From positions 3,205,360 to 3,269,359 of the forward strand of contig NC_059303.1 in the NCBI RefSeq assembly GCF_017591435.1: a stretch of 64,000 nucleotides of DNA. The letters run 5' to 3'. Shown in pieces: positions 50,956 through 64,000 of the stretch; position 1 is the stretch's first letter, and each line of letters opens with the position of its first letter. This stretch comes from Portunus trituberculatus. Its lineage: Eukaryota; Arthropoda; Malacostraca; Decapoda; Portunidae. Made by a program: the position numbers and the translations under genes. Below the pieces are notes generated by a model. The model was given only the letters and a program-made list of their open reading frames with translations. It was not told the origin of the DNA and searched no databases.

Positions 50956-51582
50956 TTCCATGTTACACGTATGAACGGTGCTGTTCTTTCTGCATTGCAC
51001 TCAAAAGACACAACCAAAAGGAGGTAAGGTAGAGGGGCGTCAACCTTGCTTCTCCTTACCTGTCAATCTTCTTTTTCCCTCCTCCTCCTCCTCCTCCTCC
51101 TTCCAGTCATACTCTCACCTCCCACCCTCACCTCCCCCACCTCCCCAAAAGCTCTGTATTCCTTGTATACTTGTGTTTAAAAACCTGTTTATCTTGGCCG
51201 CCCTAACTGCCCCCTTCGGTTCTCCCTTAATATGTGTACAGCCAGTCGTCCTCCCGCCTAATAATCCCCCATATATCAAGACCTTCCTCGTCTCCTATTA
51301 GTCCTGGGTAACTTTTTTTTCAGTCTCTCGATCCCTTGAAGGAAAAAAAATCTCCCGCTCATTTTCTCGACATTTCCGTCAGGTATTCCGAAAATCGAGG
51401 ACTGTGGGAAGGGAAGGCAAGGAATTTTTTTTTATTAATTATATATATATATATGCCTTTTTTTTGTGTGGCTTTGGTTCCTTTGAATTTTTGTTTTTAT
51501 TTAGCCCTTTTGCTCTTTTATCTCTCTTTTGTTTCTTATCTCTTATCCGCTCACCATCACGCCTTCGATTCATCCTCTCCAC
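50956..51582. other. non-coding stretch
   Basis: Pyrimidine-rich, then T-rich with an (AT)n run (51439-51453). No gene. Confidence 0.4.
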
Positions 51583-51628
51583 CACTACCACCACCACCAC
51601 CACCACCACCACCACCACCACCACCACC
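51583..51628. repeat. (CCA)n microsatellite
   Basis: About 15 units. Confidence 0.96.
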
Positions 51629-52041
51629 AGCCATAACTGCACCCATTAAGACGCTAAATCATCGTCTCTCTCCAATAAGGAAGAACTGAAGGATAATAGA
51701 GAAGAAAGAGGAGAAAGAACTTGATAGAGCTTAGGTTAGTGCTTGTAAATTACCATCCCAATTACTTAATGGTCCTAACTGCCTCGGTAATCAGGGCAAG
51801 ACATCGGCAGGCAGCGTATTGGTTTAGATGGTAATATTGTCCACTTTGTATTGCCTCACACTGCCATAAGTCTATCATGGGTTTCAGTTCCTTCTACCCG
51901 GCTCGTAACTCTTTGTGGATCCTCTTTCTACTCTTTGTGGATCCTCTTTCTTATACTTCTCGTCCTTGTTCTGCTTTCGCGTTTGTTTTGTTTTTTGTGT
52001 TTTCTATTTCTTTGTATGCTTGTGTTTGGTGTTTATTGTTG
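51629..52041. other. non-coding stretch
   Basis: Unique sequence with a 21-bp direct duplication (CTTTGTGGATCCTCTTTCT near 51910 and 51931). No gene. Confidence 0.4.
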
Positions 52042-52244
52042 TTTTTATGTAAGACGGGAAAGCTGGCCAAGGGCAACATAAAGGTGAAATAAAAAATTTT
52101 TTTTAGAAAAACGTCCACTTTGTTGCCAATCCTCTTGCATGTTTGAGAAAGTTAGCCAAAAGACACTTTCCTCTTAAATGAAGTCAAGTCATAGAAAGCT
52201 GGAAATACAGAAGCAGGTAGGGAGTTCTAGAGGTATGAATGATT
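52042..52244 (+). repeat. dispersed ~200-bp repeat, copy 2
   Basis: Colinear with 10151-10350: TTATGTAAGACGGGAAA, GCTGGCCAAGGGCAACA, an A/T-rich run, GTCCACTT, AGTTAGCCAAAAGA, TTCCTCTTAAATGAAG, AAGTCATAGAAAGCTGGA, AATACAGAAGCAGG and GGGAGTTC. Same orientation on the plus strand as copy 1. Confidence 0.78.
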
Positions 52245-53316
52245 GCAGTCATTATAGTGTTAATGTTTTTGTTATTGATGTTAAGTTTTCGTATTATTGA
52301 TCTGCTGCTTCTTCTTTTCCACCACCTCCTTTTCTTTCTCCTCCTCCTTCTCTTCTTCCTCCTCCTTCTCTTTACTTCTTGTTGTTGTTGGTCTTTAATC
52401 TCTTATCTTTTACTAAATCGTCATCTTGATTACCCATTGCAGCTCCTAACTAACCTGAATTTCGGTCATTGCCACCACCACCACCACCACCACCACAACA
52501 CAACACTCTTTCCTTACACACGCACTATACACACACATATACTTTTTTCCCCACCGTGTATAAGTGGCGCCTCAGGTTAACTTTTCTCCCCGGGCACACG
52601 TCGCCGCGGCCTTTTTCTGTCATTACCGGCGGAATCGTGACACGCGGGTTAAACCATCAACAAAAATTCTATCGGTAAGAAAAAAAAATAACATATGTGA
52701 ACCCGTACCCTTTAACCTGTAGCCTCGCCCCCCCTCCACATCAACCTCCCTGTAAGCCCTGACACCCCCTCTAACCATCCCAGTGCCCCCGCCTTTACCT
52801 GCCCTTCCGTACCTGTAACCTGTATAAATTGTGACCTCACCTGTACTTGATTTCGTTCTTTTACCTTCACTCATGTGGGTTAAGTATTGAAATATTTCTT
52901 GCCCAATGTACAACCTGAAGGAATAATTATGTAGCGCGAGTGTCAGAAGGAAGAGGAGGAGGAGGAGAAAGAGGAGGAGAAAAGGATGGTACAGAAGGGG
53001 AAGTGAGAGAAATGAAGATGAATTTAAGACACCGCGAAGAATAATGGGAAAAGAGGAAAGAAATAAAAGATAGGATAGAAGGAAGCTGGCAAAGGAGGTG
53101 AGAAGAAGATAAAGGAAGCTGCGGATTATAGGGAAAGGGAAGGAGGAAAGGGGAATAATGATAGAGATACAGAAAGGAAGCGTCAAAATATTCGGTATTG
53201 AAGAAGAGTTAGAGAAAGAGAAGTGACAGTAAACTAGATAAACAAACTGCTAAATTAATTGAATAGAACTAGAAGATGATTAAAAGAATAGGCAATGAAA
53301 TCAAATGAGGCAAAGT

Positions 53317-53320
<4 letters not shown>
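52245..53320. other. non-coding stretch
   Basis: CTC/CTT-rich (52310-52380), a CCA run (52470-52496), and purine-rich 52940-53230. No gene. Confidence 0.4.

Positions 53321-53381
<61 letters not shown>
53321..53381. repeat. (GA)n microsatellite
   Basis: Run of about 60 bp. Confidence 0.97.
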
Positions 53382-53384
<3 letters not shown>

Positions 53385-53759
53385 AATCTGCACACAAAGC
53401 TCACATTCATCTTTAAAACACATAGGAATCCCACTATTGCAGTTGCCTTCTGAACAAACACATGTCTTTTAATCCTTTGACTTTTCCTATACTATATATA
53501 CGAGAAGTCCATCATCATATACGCTGAAACAACCTTCGATATACCGCCTATAATTCTAACCAATTATATACGAGAAATAACAGGTTGAGGGAGATACAGG
53601 GAGGGAAAAAGACTCGCTGGTAACTCCGTAGCGCAAAGATGATCATTTTCGTGATAATAATGGTCGTCGGACAGTCTGTGTGTTCAATCCATTACCGCCA
53701 GAGGCCCTCACCTACCCTGCTCCCGCCCCCCAGGACCCCAACGACACCCCAGCCCAGCA

Positions 53760-53797
53760 CGCACCACCACCACCACCACCACCACCACCACCACCAC
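53760..53797. repeat. (CCA)n microsatellite
   Basis: About 12 units. Confidence 0.95.
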
Positions 53798-53828
53798 CCA
53801 ACGACCGTAACATGGGAAATAACTTCTC

Positions 53829-53832
<4 letters not shown>

Positions 53833-53889
<57 letters not shown>
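53833..53889. repeat. (AC)n microsatellite
   Basis: Run of about 57 bp. Confidence 0.97.

Positions 53890-56519
<2,630 letters not shown>

Positions 56520-56585
<66 letters not shown>
56520..56585. repeat. (AC)n microsatellite
   Basis: Run of about 65 bp. Confidence 0.97.
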
Positions 56586-56587
<2 letters not shown>

Positions 56588-56925
56588 CATAAGGGAGATG
56601 AGAAAACTCGTGGCGGTAGAGGAGCAATTTCATGAAAGCAGATTGTTAGCGAAGAGTAGTTAGCCTGGCGGGCAATTAAGTTGTTAGCCTGCCGAGTTGT
56701 TTTCAGATTAAGTAGAAAGGATCAGGATCAGTTGGCAATATACTGAAGTGAAAAATTGCACAGTCGATTTTCTTCTTGTTTCATATGAAGCGGGAAGGAG
56801 GGAGGGAGGGAGGGAGGATTGGAAGGTGTGGGGGGACAGGGGAAGGGGGAATAGGAAATGGGGGAAGGGGGTTTTAGTGAGGTGTGAATAGCTTGTGTTG
56901 ATGGGGTTGCAATGTATATCATATG

Positions 56926-56926
<1 letters not shown>
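56586..56926. other. non-coding spacer
   Basis: Unique sequence, then a GGGA run (56797-56816) and G-rich tract. No gene. Confidence 0.4.

Positions 56927-56985
<59 letters not shown>
56927..56985. repeat. (GA)n microsatellite
   Basis: Run of about 58 bp. Confidence 0.97.
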
Positions 56986-56988
<3 letters not shown>

Positions 56989-57065
56989 ATTTTCTCATAA
57001 CGAAATAACGTCACGTTCCAAACTTTGGTAACGAATTTCCTGCGAATGCTTCTTTTTCCTCCTCT

Positions 57066-57290
57066 CCTTTTTCTTCTTCTTCTTCTTCTTTTCTTCTTCT
57101 TCTTTTCTTCTTCTTCTTTCTCTTCCTCATTTTCTTCTTCTTTTACTCCTTCTTCGTTTTCTTCTTCTTTTACTTTTCTTTCTTCTTCTTTTACTTCTTC
57201 TTCTTCTTCTTCTTGTTCTTCTTGTTCTTGTTCTTGTTCTTCTTGTTCTTGTTCTTCTTGTTCTTGTTCTTGTTCTTCTTCTTCTTCTTT
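57066..57290. repeat. (TTC)n array with (TTCTTG)n variants
   Basis: About 220 bp of TTC units. From 57211 a higher-order TTCTTG / TTCTTCTTG pattern appears. Read as poly-Ser/Cys or Phe/Leu in artefact frames. Confidence 0.94.
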
Positions 57291-57508
57291 CCAACCATCC
57301 CGATTCCTCGTTTCTCTCTACTTGTGGATATTAGTTCAAGGTTGTGTATTATTATTTTTTTTTCTTCCCATCCTTTTCTTTTCACCTCCGTCCTTCCACC
57401 TTCCTTCCCTCCCTCCCTGGCCGTCCACCTCCATCATCCTCGCCCTTGACAGCTATTACCACCTCCACCATAACCGGATTCACCACCATCACCACCATGA
57501 CGTATATT

Positions 57509-57563
57509 GACCACCACCACCACCACCACCACCACCACCACCACCACCACCACCACCACCACC
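57509..57563. repeat. (CCA)n microsatellite
   Basis: About 18 units, followed by ATC/ACC variants to 57628. Confidence 0.96.
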
Positions 57564-57673
57564 ACTACCACTATCATGATCACCATCGCTTGTACATGTC
57601 ACTATCATCACCATCATCACCACCACCTGATAAATATCTTAGAGGGTTTTGTTAGATGTTATCGCTGTCTTAG

Positions 57674-57743
<70 letters not shown>

Positions 57744-57758
57744 GCTGTAGTTGTTGTT
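57674..57758. repeat. (TTG)n microsatellite
   Basis: About 26 units. Confidence 0.97.
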
Positions 57759-57812
57759 AGATAGAAATTTTACTTATTATTAGTTCAATCATAAAACTCT
57801 GTAGCAGTGATC

Positions 57813-57873
<61 letters not shown>
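57813..57873. repeat. (AC)n microsatellite
   Basis: Run of about 60 bp. Confidence 0.97.
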
Positions 57874-57875
<2 letters not shown>

Positions 57876-58122
57876 TTTACTTTATCATTAACAAAAAGGG
57901 AACGGAGAGAACAAGCATTATTTTTTTCTTTATTAGTATATTTTTGTGTATTTTAGTGATTTCATAAGATACAGTCTTCATTTTCTATTTTGTAACTGAT
58001 GGATGGCTTGTTTTGTCCTTTCGTAAAAAAAAAATAAGAAAAAGAAAAAGACAAAATCAACATCAATGAATAAAGTTACGTTTGAGATTTACTGCGTTAC
58101 ATGAATACGGGAAAAAATTGTA

Positions 58123-58207
<85 letters not shown>
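58123..58207. repeat. (CT)n microsatellite
   Basis: Run of about 84 bp. Confidence 0.97.
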
Positions 58208-58210
<3 letters not shown>

Positions 58211-58327
58211 CAATATCTATCCCCAGATTATTTTCCTTATCTTTTATAACTTGTAATACGTTTTATCACCTTTTACTTATTGTTTTTTTTTTCCTTTTTT
58301 ATTTTTTTTGTCTACGTAATACCCTCG

Positions 58328-58334
58328 TGTGTGT

Positions 58335-58388
<54 letters not shown>
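58328..58388. repeat. (GT)n microsatellite
   Basis: Run of about 60 bp with one A interruption. Confidence 0.97.
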
Positions 58389-58390
<2 letters not shown>

Positions 58391-58481
58391 TCATAACGTG
58401 TGGGAGGTATTGCGGAGAGATCAAGAGGAATGGTCAGTAATTGTGTGGTGGTTCCTTGCCAAACACGACTCTTCCTCACGC

Positions 58482-58541
58482 CTCCTCCTCCTCCTCCTCC
58501 TCCTCCTCCTCCTTCTCCTCCTCCTCCTCCTCCTCCTCCTT
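58482..58541. repeat. (TCC)n microsatellite
   Basis: About 19 units with a TTC interruption. Confidence 0.96.
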
Positions 58542-58783
58542 CTCCTCTTTTTTCCAGTGTTCAGTCATGCTCTCCCTCGCTGTCTTCCGTCCTTCGTTTG
58601 TTTTCCCTCTGAGTTATTTACTTTTATTTGGTTTTGTTGTCTTTTTTCGTTCATTCTGTCGTTATTTTAAGGTTGATTTATATTTGTCCTCTTTTTTTTT
58701 TATCTTTCTATCTTTCGTTTTCTTTATGTCTTGAGTTATTCGATTCCAAGCCGGTTTTTCTTCGTTTTCTTTGGATTTATTTT

Positions 58784-60230
<1,447 letters not shown>

Positions 60231-60288
<58 letters not shown>
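60231..60288. repeat. (AC)n microsatellite
   Basis: Run of about 58 bp. Confidence 0.97.
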
Positions 60289-60292
<4 letters not shown>

Positions 60293-62693
60293 AAGAGGAC
60301 AAAAGTAAAAAGAAAAGCATAGTGCAAAAGCCACTTGAAAAGAAACGCGGCAAGCTTGCTACACTTAGCGAGGTAGAAAGCGAGAGAATAAACAGATAAA
60401 TAAACACTCGCAACAAACAGAGCGAGTGAGTGAGCGAGTGTTTGGGGACAAGGCCGTGTTTGTGTTTGTGTTGCCAATAAAGAGATCAAGGAAGGAAGCC
60501 ATCTCCGTTGTGTGGAAGTCAGATGTGTTGCGTGAAATAAAAGACGAATAATGAGACCAAATGGCAGAGTGTTAAGAAGAAAGTGTCTGATTAATTATCG
60601 TGTCACGAGCATTTTGTGGGAATATTTATCGCCTTGTTTTGCAGACGCTACAGTTTTATTAAGCTGATGCAAATAGCTGAAAGAAAGCCATTAATTATAC
60701 TGCATTTCATTATGTTTTTACTCGTATTTATTATTCTCTGCAATGATGTTTTCTTATTATCAACATTTCTTTCTTGGAAATTAATTATGTTTGCCTAACC
60801 ATTTTTTTCTTTCCTCTGTATGTGTTTTCATTACAAGTTCATACTCGTTTCGTTTAAGTAACCTTGTAATTCATATATTCTGTCCCTTTAATATGCGTGT
60901 GTTTCTTGTTGTTGCGGTAATGTGGATTTAATTTTACTCGTCCACTTTTCATCGTTACGTAGGTTTTGTGTTTACCAATTTCTTTTAAGTGTATATATTT
61001 GTGTCGCTCAATTACCTTCCTGCCGGTGATTTACGCTGCCTTGTTCAGTCCTGTGTGCCATTTTCCTTCCCCCTTCAGGTCTCTCAGGTCTTTGACTCGG
61101 CAGGGAAACTCAGTGGGCGGGATTCGAAGAGGGAGTCAAACTTGCGCATATCAAGTCAAATTCCCACGTTCTGCGCACCTGAAGAGACGAGCCAACATTT
61201 TCTGACCTTGCACGACTTGGCCTTAAATATTCCTACCCTGTCTCACTGCGTATAAAAGAATGAACGTGATATTACGTGATGTTACCTCCTCATCCTCATC
61301 TGAATTCCTCCTCCTCCTCCTCCTCCTCCTCCCCCGGATGGCACAAGTATAACGCAGCAAATTCACTGCCTCATCCTCCCAATCGTTCGTTTTCTCGCTT
61401 TAGATTCTTCTCCTTTGAATTTTGCTCACCAATGTACAGGAATCCATGGCTGATTTTTGTATTTTCTGATTGAGAACATTCGTCTTTTGTTCGGAATTTT
61501 TCTTAAGGAAGGAGTTTGATACGATTGTTCTACTTGTTTTCTTCACAGTATTCTTTTTTTTTTTTTTTTTTTTTTTTTAGTAAGAAAAATGTGGATTCAT
61601 TGTCTTCCTTCGGTCACTAGTTCACAAGAGAATTTGAACACTGGCCTTTTTGAACTGCATATCACAAGAACAACATTCTGTTTTCTACAAGTTTTGGGGA
61701 TAAATAAAGGAAAGAAATTATCCCTTTCTTCTCACCAGCATTTGTTCACAAGGTAACACTGAACACTGGCATCTTTCATCCATGCATCGCGGGGACACAG
61801 ACACAGGAAGAGAAAAAGGAGAACACCAGCACAACACAAAACAAGTAAGAGCACTACCACTAGCAACAGCAGCAGCAGTAGCAGCAGCGAACACCAGGAA
61901 GAAGCAAGACGGCGCAACACCACCACCGCAACACCGCCGCCGCCACCTGCCCGCCGCTCACACCACCTCACCTCACCTCAACTCAAGCCGCGTCCTTCAG
62001 GAGACTCTTGGAAGGTCACAGCTAGGCAGAGAACATCCAAAGGGAAGCAGCAACCAATAAAGAGACGACGCAGTGGTTCAGGAGCTCCTCGGCTTGGAAA
62101 GAGAGAGAGAGGGAGAGAGAGAGAGGGAAGAAGGGAGAGGAGGAAGGGAGGGCGGACCAGCGGGACTCTGCCTGATACGCCGCATCGATTTTTAATTGGG
62201 GCTCATTCCGGTCAGCAGCTGCTCCTCCAGGGTAATTACCAGCCAGCTCCCCGCGACACTCACAAGGGACTAAAAATCGGGGTAGAGCTGACAGTTGGGA
62301 AGGACGAGAAGAGGGAGCGAGGAGAGAGCGAGACGGAGGGAGTGAGAGAGTGAGAGGGAGTCGAGACGCGTGTAGGGGGAGCAAAGTAGGGATTGTGAGA
62401 GGCAGAGTGAGATGGGAAGGATAGGGTTAGCGTGGGATATGATCGTGGATGTGAGGTGAGAGCAAGAGTGTCCAAGGAGTGAGAGGGAGAAGAGAAGGAT
62501 GGGGGTGGTTAGGAATGGATATGGGAGAGCATGAGAGCGGGAGGTCAGTACAGGGAATGTGGGAATGGTGTTGAAGGAAACAGGACACAGTTTATTAAAA
62601 GAGGACAGTGAAAGAAGAGGCAGTGAAAAAAAGGAGGAATAAAGACAAGACGGGAGACGGTGTGATGTTAATGAATAAAAAGTAAAAAATTAA

Positions 62694-62694
<1 letters not shown>
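60289..62694. other. 2.4-kb stretch with few repeats
   Basis: AT-rich to 61000, a TCC run (61308-61331), a 20+ bp T run (61554-61579), CAG/CAC clusters (61865-61955), a GC-balanced island (62150-62290) and purine-rich 62290-62640. Frames here (e.g. 61782-62060) show no known domain. No gene called. Confidence 0.38.

Positions 62695-62748
<54 letters not shown>
62695..62748. repeat. (GA)n microsatellite
   Basis: Run of about 54 bp. Confidence 0.97.
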
Positions 62749-62750
<2 letters not shown>

Positions 62751-63523
62751 CCGGCGTGGGGAAGGCCATACAACTCTCATCCAAAGGCAGTAACCAAGAG
62801 AGAAAGGAGAGGAAGGGAGCGTGCGGAGAAGATATGAGGAAGGGGAGGGGCGAGAATTCTCATCGTGTAGAAAGGGACAGGCGGAGTGAGGGGAAGAAGA
62901 AGCCAGAGCAGGGGAAGAGCGGGCTACTGTCACAGAGGCAAGTGGTGTTGACAGCTGCAGGTGAGGGGAGAAGGAAGGGGAAGGAAGGGCAGAAGGAGGA
63001 GGAGGAGGAGGAGGAAGGAAGGGTGTCTTGGATTATCATCAGGTGAAGAACCTTAGCGAAGTGAAGCTCTGTTGAACGTGAGGACGACTATTTTTTAAGT
63101 AATTAAGGTAGAGAATTTTCCTTTCCTTTTTTTAAATATATATTCTCGCATCTTGCACCTCCTCGCATGCTCTTCCTTCCCCCTTCTTCTTTTTCTTCTT
63201 CTTCTTCCTCTCTTAATTTCTTCGTCTGAGTGAGCTTCGGAAAATAGGAGTAAAAACAAAATTGGCAAGGAAACAGTAAGGCGGCACCGGGCAGTAAATA
63301 TTGACACGGAAAATAATTAATAACGGGACGAACAATTTACGAGAGAAACAGGAACGTGCCTCTAATTATGCAGTCGTGAACAGTCGGCCATAACGAAAAG
63401 TCTCTCCGAATAATAAGAAGCAACGGGACTCCTGCAGAAAAAAAGAAATAGTAGAAAGAAATACTCCGGCCGCCGTTCTCTCGTCCCTCTTCTGGTATTG
63501 TACTTGAACGCCGCTGCTTGATA
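62749..63523. other. non-coding stretch
   Basis: Purine-rich to 63030 with a GGA cluster (62994-63014), then unique sequence. 63270-63480 is non-repetitive. No gene. Confidence 0.38.
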
Positions 63524-63540
63524 CCACCACCACCACCACC

Positions 63541-63613
<73 letters not shown>
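63524..63613. repeat. compound (ACC)n-(TAC)n microsatellite
   Basis: ACC units to 63550 change directly to about 20 ACT/TAC units. Confidence 0.97.
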
Positions 63614-64000
63614 TTGCACCCCCGTTCGAACTTCTACTAATTCCAGAAACAACGAGGAACCTTGAAATTTGACACCTTGAGAAAATACGAGATTGTTTTA
63701 TTGACTTTTAAATCACTGGTTGTATCATGGTTGTCTTTCCTCGTCATTTTTTCCCGGTCGAACGCCAAATATCACAGGAAAAATCGAATAAGCGTGATAT
63801 TTAGAACCTTATAAAACTACGGAGCTCTTTCATTGACTTTTTAATGACTAGTCGTGTTATTCTGGCATGTTAGTCCTTCTTCCTCCGTCAGTTACAATGG
63901 TTCGAACTCCAAATAACATTAGAAAATAAATAACCTTCAAAATTAGAACCTTGAACACCTGTGAGGGATTATTTTATTTGACTTATTTTCATTAATTTTT
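63614..64000 (+). repeat. diverged tandem repeat, period ~145 bp, runs off the window
   Basis: Units start with AACCTT at 63658, 63805 and 63947. Each has TTT-ATTGACTTTT or a close form, and a CGAAC(G/T)CCAAATA(T/A)CA block. A partial unit (GTTCGAACTTCTACTAATTCC) precedes unit 1 and is cut by the TAC run. The third unit continues beyond 64000. Confidence 0.75.

Overview
The window looks like a piece of a large, microsatellite-saturated arthropod genome, most probably a decapod crustacean (crab-like). The reasons are GT-AG spliced exons, a dense load of (AC)n, (AG)n, (TCC)n, (CAC)n and (AGT)n tracts (roughly one tract of 50 bp or more per kb by eye), tRNA-headed SINEs carrying the CACCTAGCAGTxAxTAGGTAC-type core, and several interspersed repeats that I remember from crab sequences. 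The organism call is an inference; no rRNA, mitochondrial or other taxonomic marker is present. There are no operons and no prokaryotic features.

The only convincing protein-coding gene is on the minus strand at 4.5-5.65 kb: three consecutive exons (5474-5649, 5156-5369, 4518-4577) with good acceptors and donors, whose reading frames join across both introns. The first begins with PGRPPKR, the peptide that directly follows the DNA-binding DACHbox-N (Ski/Sno/Dac) domain of dachshund proteins, so I call the gene dac. The DACHbox-N exon and the C-terminal coiled-coil exons are not in the window. The remaining ~58 kb at higher coordinates is then best read as one giant intron upstream of these exons, and 1-4517 as the start of the next intron.

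The intronic sequence is a mosaic. It holds about 80 simple-sequence tracts; purine-rich minisatellites (6.6-7.5 kb, 9.0-9.6 kb); a fold-back, broken mariner-superfamily transposase (14.65-15.47 kb); two tRNA-derived SINEs (39.4-39.7 kb minus, 41.9-42.2 kb plus), each framed by AC repeats; two diverged copies of a dispersed ~200-bp repeat (10.15 and 52.04 kb); a 204-bp TTAA-flanked MITE (45.42 kb); and five imperfect tandem duplications with periods of about 140-250 bp (16.2, 21.8, 41.1, 42.9, 63.65 kb). Between these lie GC-richer, non-repetitive islands (for example 33.4, 44.2, 46.5, 49.8, 55.2 and 62.2 kb) that could be cis-regulatory elements of a developmental regulator; four of them share an A/T-run + CCCGCC motif.

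Most long reading frames in the window are translations of dinucleotide or trinucleotide repeats (SLSLSL, VCVCVC, THTHTH, RERERE) and are not genes. The most interesting item is the inverted-duplicated transposase fragment, which would fold into a ~215-bp hairpin RNA if transcribed as part of the dac pre-mRNA or on its own.
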